A stretch of 39,862 bases of DNA from Utricularia gibba (taxonomy: Eukaryota > Streptophyta > Magnoliopsida > Lamiales > Lentibulariaceae), in the NCBI GenBank assembly GCA_002189035.1, contig NEEC01000116.1, positions 1 through 39,862 on the forward strand, given 5' to 3'. The notes under the pieces were generated by a model. It ran no database searches and was not told the origin of the DNA. It saw only the letters and a list, made by a program, of their open reading frames with translations. The position numbers were made by a program, and so were the translations under genes. Of the stretch, positions 34,095-39,862 are shown piece by piece (the first letter of the stretch is position 1; each line of letters opens with the position of its first letter).

Positions 34095-34900
34095 TCACCC
34101 GCCTATCAATAGGTGGAATTCTCTTGACTGCGCCCTTCCACAAGTCTTGCATTCTACACGTTTGATCACGTTAGGTTCGCTCGGGCTGGGGTTCGCCTTG
34201 TGTGTGCCATCTATGCTCCTTTTCCTTAATACCATGTACCTTCTTTGAAGTTCTGTTTCCACTGTGACTGTTGTTGCGACCAAATCTGCCAATCAGTGTT
34301 CTCATGTTGACATTACCCTATCTTGTATGTGAGGTATTAGTCCCCGACGGAACTACAACATCTTCAGTATCTTGCTTACCGCGATGCCTAGGTCATAAAA
34401 AAGTAGCTTCTGAAACTGTCTATGGTATTCATGGACACTCTTCTCAAGTTTCTATCTGATGATGTCAAACTCTATGATCTTCTGCAAGATCACTTCCTCT
34501 GGTACATAGTGCTCATTGAAGATTGCCTAAATTTGCCCCAATCCATGTCACCCATCTATGTAGGGTGCTGACGCTTCCACCAGCATCCTCAATTAGGAAG
34601 AGGCCCATGAGTGATGCCCTCCCAAGAACATTCTTTACTCGATATCTATCAGCCATGTTTCTGCTTGTTCAGCCGTGCCTCCCTCAAAAGTGAGAACCTT
34701 GGACTTCTTGAGTTTCTAGCAGTGCTCGCGCACCCGCTCCTCAATTGATAGAGGTCTAGTGGTGGGATTTTGTGCCCCTCATTAATAACGATGCCCAATA
34801 TCTTAGCGAAATTTTCCATAGTGTCGGCTCCTTTAATCAGTGCTTGATTAAGGGGCGTTGTTCACGCCCCTTGGTTCTTGATTTCCTCCTTATATTGAGC
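34095..34900 (-). pseudogene. Gypsy Gag remnant with zinc knuckle
   Basis: The frame 34292-34095 contains VECKTCGRAQSREFH, a CCHC-type knuckle with the last Cys lost or out of frame. Upstream sequence to about 34.9 kb corresponds in position to the retrotransposon Gag core but is heavily broken. Confidence 0.6.
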
Positions 34901-35037
34901 TAGCCCTAGTCCTAATACTCTTGCTTGCACACATTCTCTTGTTAGTTCTTGTTAGTTGACTCGTTACCTTTACCTTGCAGATGGCGTGGATGATACGAGT
35001 AATGGTTTATCCTTCCTATGTGGCATGCTATGAACCT

Positions 35038-35050
35038 CACTTTGATTCCA
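35038..35050 (-). promoter_or_regulatory. Gypsy primer-binding site, degenerate
   Basis: On the minus strand TGGAATCAAAGTG lies just inside the 5' LTR. It resembles the initiator Met-tRNA site TGGTATCAGAGC with three changes. Confidence 0.6.
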
Positions 35051-35054
35051 TCTA

Positions 35055-36681
35055 TGACGATCAATGGCAACCCCCTAGTCAGGCAAACCATCATCGCGAG
35101 TGTGCTGGTAGCATGATCGTAGCAACACTCTCCACCCGCAGGGCATCTTGTGCTGTGCATCCTACGCACACGCCTACTGCAGCCTCGCCCGCATGCAGTG
35201 TTTGTTCTTGCCAAGTGTGTCCACGCGCGGGGTTTTGGGCGTAGAGGTTAGCGTGGCACAAAAACCAGCCTTTATTCATACTTAGCAAAATGTCAAGTCC
35301 AAACAAGAAGGAAAAAAGGGAAAATAAGCAAATTGTGTAAGGTTCATGTGAAGTGCTCCAAGTACTACCTTGACCACCATTACTCGATCACCCATCCTCA
35401 CCATACGCCAAGCCTACCCTATCAATGATCTCATTCCCGAATGTCCCTACAAGATATGTAAAGGGTTAGTCTCGGAGGATACTTGACCTTGACCATATAG
35501 GCATATAAAGAAGAAGAAACAAGTAATCTGCATGACATCCAATGGTGGTCCTAAGACCCCTCCCTTGACCCTTGATCGATCGACGCCCCTTGATCAAATT
35601 CGAAGGTCCTCTCTTGATGATCTTTTGATCCCTATATGCACGAAGGCCCCTTGAATGGTGCAGTTCCCATGCAAAGCACGATGCCTTTGGATTGGGATGG
35701 CCATCTCTCCTTCTTGCCCCTTGATTACATTGATCATACATCCCTTGATTCACTATGCCCTTGATCTATGTCGTTGACATGACGGAACACCCATATTAGC
35801 CTCTAAACCATATGGAGATCTCCTTACCAGATCGAAGCACCTTCTTCCTCGCCTTTCCCTAGTTGTCCCCTTTGTTGCCACCTTTGTGAAGTGGGAGTGG
35901 AGAGGAAGAAGTGGCTTCGACTCTTCTCTTTAAATAGGGTTCATCCTCCCCTTGATTCCCATTATAGATATTTCCATATCTTCAAGATTTGAACTCTCCT
36001 TAGATTAGGAAAATTCACTTTAACCATATCTTTTCATATTTCACCACCTTCGCATGCCATGCATGTCGTCACCGTGTCTCGCACATGTCCCATTCGTGTG
36101 TGATGTGCGCTTGTGTACACACATGCTGTGCGCGTGCTATCCCTATCTCATGCGTGTGCGTGTGCGCCCCTGCTAGCCTCTATGCATGTGAATGCTCCCT
36201 TGTTTGCCCGCTAGCTCTGCACACGTGGTACCTCCTCTATTCGCCCACTAGGCTCTATGCGCACATGCTTCCATGTTCATCTGCTATCCTTTGAGTGTTG
36301 CGCATGCTGTTTGCACGTTCTCTCACCATCTTTACTCGCCATCATGCTCGTATGATATCTCGCCCGTGTGCTATCCGCATGCGCCCTGCACTAGCCTCTG
36401 CCACCCTTGGTACTCACACGACATTCGCATACACCCCGTGCTAGCCTCTACCACCATGCTACTCATGTGCTCCCCACACACACTCCATGCTAGCCCTTGC
36501 TGTGTACATGCCCTCCGTGCATTCCATGTGCTAACCTCTCTTGCCAACACTACTCGTGCAATCTACCTCATTTCCATACATCTCCTAGCACCCCTTGATC
36601 AGACCCTCATATTCCATCCCAAACACATATAAACCAAGTAAGATTTAGGAAAAACATTGGTACTTTATGTCGGGTTCGTCA
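35055..36681 (-). repeat. Gypsy 5' LTR
   Basis: 1627 bp, TGAC...GTCA ends, the more complete LTR copy. It ends 276 bp before the POLA2 start codon. Cys/His-rich open frames at 36085-36632 arise from GCATGTGTGC-type sequence and are not genes. Confidence 0.88.
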
Positions 36682-36957
36682 CACTTCCCTCACTAATCCC
36701 CTTGAACACCCAAACCATTACACAATGGAATCATCATTTAGAAGACAAGGGGGCACTGTGCTGTGCTCAATGTATTATGAATAATAGGGCCCAGTATAAT
36801 ATAAGGGCTAATGGGGCCCAAGTTGCAAGGACCAAGGCTGTTTTACGGGATGCCCGCCCAAGAGGACGATTGCTTTGCCTGAGCATTTTCCCGCCATTTA
36901 TCTGAGCCTTGTTGTCTTCCAGAATCAGTTCCCTAACGCCAAGCTTGTGACTGTGAA
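36682..36957 (+). promoter_or_regulatory. POLA2 promoter and 5' leader region
   Basis: This 276-bp interval separates the gypsy LTR from the POLA2 start codon. Two GGCCCA site II-type motifs lie at 36788-36793 and 36815-36820. An E2F-type site lies further down. This combination is known from plant replication genes such as PCNA and fits S-phase expression. Confidence 0.65.
36886..36895 (+). promoter_or_regulatory. E2F-type site TTTTCCCGCC
   Basis: It matches the E2F consensus TTTSSCGS and lies 62 bp upstream of the POLA2 ATG, where E2F-DP factors control replication genes at G1/S. Confidence 0.75.
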
Positions 36958-39862
36958 ATGGAGGAGGAAATCAAGGCCGAATTTGTCAACAACGGTTTCA
37001 GCTTCGACAATGAGGAAGAAATTCTCGGGAAATGTGAGGATTTTTGTCATTTTTACAAAGCTTTTCCCACTTTTCCACTGATAAAGGCAACCAACCTGTT
37101 TCGTCGGAATGCCTTACGAGTCTAGGTTTGGCGATTTGTATCCAGTATCAGCTAAGTGCTTCAGATCTTGTATCCAGTTGGGATGCTTACTCAATCAATA
37201 GGTAAGAATGCTTGTCATCATGCGAAGAAGGGTGGGTTTGGATCTGTCTGTCTTTGATACCCTAACTGCTGCTCTGAAATTCTGGGTGGTTAATGAATTG
37301 AGTTTATAAGGCCAGTTTCAGAATTTTTCTCAGAATTGGATTTATATCTCTGCTCGAAGATACAAGGCTACCAAGGCCTGATCTTGCTGTTCTTCGCCAC
37401 AATTTTTCAGAGGGCTTGAGTATACCGTACGGGAGTCGCACATGGGGGCGTTCTTGGAAGAAATCCTGGACGAGCATAAGAAGAAAGTCCGAGGGAAACA
37501 ATCAGGATTGCATCTGTATTATAATGAAGTGGAAATGTGAGTCTCTCGTTATGCTTCGTTTTTCATTCCCTACATGCTTATCCAGCGTGAGGATCGATGT
37601 ATTGCAGGACAGCAACTAAATAACACACCCATTACACCCAACTGTGTTGACAAGTTTGACTCTTGATGTGTTGCATGAATGTTAACCCAGGTTATTGAAT
37701 GGAGATTACGAGGATATGGATGCCCCATTTGACACTCCTACCGAGAAGCGAGCACTGTCACATGATAAACCTACCGATGCAACACCAGATACAATAGAAG
37801 CAAATTTTCCTTGGAAGAAACGCTTAAATCAGTCACGCCTTTTTGCACCAGAGTGAACAAGTTTGTAGTGCATTCTACACTCAATGAGAATCTTGCTACC
37901 ATGGAATCTGAGCTGGGTCCAACATATACGGGCGATGATATTATTAAGAAGGTCCAACCGACCAAAAGTGCTCATTCGTGATCATCCACTCACATCCTCA
38001 GCCTGGTTGCAGGTTCATGTATGATAGGATCGAAGATAAGGTCATGAATGTTTCATTTACTTGAGTGATTCTAGCTTCGTATGTTTTCTAACTTGATATT
38101 GTTTCTTATGTAGTTTAATTTCTTGGAAGATCGCATAAGAAAGCGGGCCATTGCTTATGCCTCTTCCGGGCATTACGAGGAACCTGTTGACCCCTCGGTG
38201 GCTTCTCAGGCATTTATTATTTATTATTTTGCTTGTGATATTCCTTTTCGCAGTGCTTTTATTATGTCAAAGATAAATAGGCTTCCTATTTCAGAAAGGT
38301 ATTTTTGCTGTTGGCATGATCTGTTGTGAGGAAGAGGGTCATCTGAAAGAAAAGCCTGTTCTTCTTCAAAGCAGGTAATGTCAGCTGCTTAAATTAAGGC
38401 AACCTACTGAATATCGGTTATATTGACCTGTTTATATTGATTTACCTTTTTGGATGCTTTGATAGTGTAGAGCATTCTGGTGGGCAGCGTGTTCGCCTGG
38501 ACTTGCAAAAGCTGAACCTGTTTTCAGTTTTCCCTGGTCAGGTTAGAATGATTTCTCATTTGGTGACTGAAATATTGAATTTTTTTTATGCTGTAGTTCA
38601 TTCGGCATCATAAAAGCGTGTTTGCCTTGCAGGTAGTAGGAATTGAAGGCCATAATCCAAGTGGGCATTGTCTTATTGCATCTAAGATTATTGATCACAT
38701 TCCTTTACCGATTACAAAAACTGAAGAAAACCCTGACAAAACACAGGCACTGGAAAGTGCTCCACAGTTAACCAACGCACCACAAGATATGCCCCATTTG
38801 TCGATGGTATGCATGCTGAAATTATGCCTTTTGGAAAGAATTTTTCATCTCCTGTATAATGGAGAATTTAACAGATCATTGCTGCTGGACCTTTTACGAC
38901 GAGTGATAATTTGCTGTTTGAGCCACTGTCTGAACTTCTGTCATATTCTCTAAGAAAGCAGCCTCATGTCCTGCTGCTGGTGTGTGCCGACTATGTCTTG
39001 TCACTCAGCTATTCGCTCTATCCATGGCTTAGAACATGAATATGATGGAAGCCTTTTTCTTTTTTTCATAGCTAGGGCCCTTTATTGATTCTGACCATCC
39101 AGACCTTAGAAAGGGAACTGCACCTCAGACCTATGATGAAATGTTCCGCACAGAGATCCTTGGAAAGGTGATGCAAAATAGAAATGGATGAGTTATTGCT
39201 GCTTTGTGTACCTTACTGCCTTATCCTTACTCCTGTGTCCTGTGATGTTTATGCAGCTTCAAGATTATGTTGAGTACATGGGTCCTGGTGTTCGGGTTAT
39301 TCTTGTGCCGTCTCCCAGGGATGCTCATCACGATTTCGTATTCCCCCAGGTTAACTTAGCTTCATTCTGAATCCAAAAAAGACAGTGGGCTATGTCGCTT
39401 GAGAGTTATTTTCGATACTTTGCAGCCAGCGTTTGAAGTTCATCCCAAGGACTCCAAGAATCAGGTGAAGCATATAAGCTTCTTGGGCTAACAGATTTTA
39501 TGTTGCTGAGATTCGCAAATGCGTTTGTCTTCATTCTTCTCCAGATTCACACCATCTCCAACCCTGGTGTTTTTTCTGCTAACGAGGTGGCCATTTAAAA
39601 CATCTGACCTCACGTTCTGTTTTTTTGCTAACCACATTAATAAACTTTGAAGGTGAAAGTCGCCTGCTGTTCAGTTGATGTACTGAAGCAGTTGAGTGCA
39701 GTAGAGATATCTCGAAATCCAGGGGCCTCCAAGCAACGGTTGGCAAATCTAGCAAAGCATATCTTGAACCAAAACAGGTGATGATGCTACTAAATACTTC
39801 ATCCTCGAGGAACTACTTGCCTAATTTCATTATTTCTATGCTTTCAGCTTCTACCTCTATAT
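36958..39862 (+). CDS. POLA2: DNA polymerase alpha subunit B, 3' end off the window
   Basis: This is the regulatory B subunit of the polymerase alpha-primase complex that starts RNA-DNA primers. Exons are 36958-37033, 37126-37201, 37411-37536, 37691-38040, 38114-38209, 38295-38374, 38466-38541, 38633-38806, 38875-38979, 39072-39167, 39257-39349, 39426-39464, 39545-39586, 39653-39777, and 39848 onward. The N-terminus MEEEIKAEF and the LSASDLVSSW helix match the family. Exon 4 has GCRFMYDRIED; exons 6-7 have IFAVGMICCEEEGH and GGQRVRLDLQKL (OB fold); exons 8-11 have GHNPSGHCLIASK, IIAAGPFT and RVILVPSPRDAHHDFVFPQ (inactive phosphoesterase fold). Exon 4 has two apparent one-base losses, at T4 37805-37808 and A4 37964-37967; all other junctions keep frame. 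The intron after 38209 starts with GC. Confidence 0.92.

Larger units (their letters stand above)
27477..36681 (-). mobile_element. Degenerate Ty3/gypsy chromovirus (Tekay/Del-like) with nested insertion
   Basis: The element is about 9.2 kb including a nested fragment. LTRs begin TGAC and end GTCA on the plus strand (27477-30755 interrupted; 35055-36681). Inside, minus-strand remnants follow the gypsy order: Gag knuckle, protease, RT with FIDDIL, RNase H, integrase, chromodomain. The chromodomain remnant and the RT sequence around [17 protein letters not shown] suggest the Tekay/Del chromovirus group. LTRs are much diverged and coding parts carry many stops and frame changes, so the insertion is old. 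Flanking 5-mers (CCCTG and CACTT) do not match, so the target duplication is lost or a boundary is off. Confidence 0.88.

Noticed and set aside
37034-37090. Exon 1 of POLA2 reading through to an in-frame KCEDFCHFYK
   Set aside because: Splicing at 37033/37126 restores KCLAICIQYQLSASDLV, which fits the family far better and has GT-AG borders.

Overview
This window is nuclear DNA from a flowering plant. The evidence is compact GT-AG introns, a cytosolic glyceraldehyde-3-phosphate dehydrogenase gene with 11 exons, a TNO1-type trans-Golgi coiled-coil gene, a DNA polymerase alpha B-subunit gene, and nested plant-type copia, gypsy and hAT transposons. I cannot name the species.

Layout. Positions 1-3229 (minus) hold most of a long coiled-coil gene resembling Arabidopsis TNO1; its 3' end lies off the left edge. 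About 505 bp away, head to head, is GAPC (3735-5636, plus), whose 11 exons give an intact 337-residue enzyme. From 5.6 to 15.95 kb there is AT-rich intergenic DNA with eroded repeats: a dispersed repeat called R here (9176-9712), two non-coding repeat modules (9830-10990 and 14060-15320), and weak remnants that may derive from a Mutator-like element. Positions 15960-26868 are read as one old hAT transposon. It has a broken transposase gene (23192-25269, minus), similar sequence near both ends, a periodic array of short hairpins (22709-23080) and 88-bp tandem repeats (26073-26311). A complete-looking Ty1/copia element (16956-22334, minus) has inserted into it, with a perfect 5-bp target duplication and near-identical LTRs. 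Positions 27477-36681 are an old, heavily mutated Ty3/gypsy chromovirus (minus). Its left LTR is interrupted by a fragment of another gypsy-type element (27891-29858) that carries a second copy of repeat R. Only 276 bp after the right LTR comes POLA2 (36958 to beyond the right edge, plus). At least 15 exons are visible, and an E2F-type site lies just upstream of the start.

The three host genes are housekeeping functions (endomembrane trafficking, glycolysis, DNA replication) with no operon-like relation. The main cross-cutting observation concerns frame breaks. TNO1, POLA2 and the young copia element are interrupted by apparent one-base losses, nearly all in short homopolymer runs, whereas all GAPC exons are clean. 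This looks more like consensus sequence error than gene death, so the frame breaks in TNO1 and POLA2 should not be taken as proof of pseudogenes.

All domain and family names come from recognising sequence patterns by eye. No database search was run.
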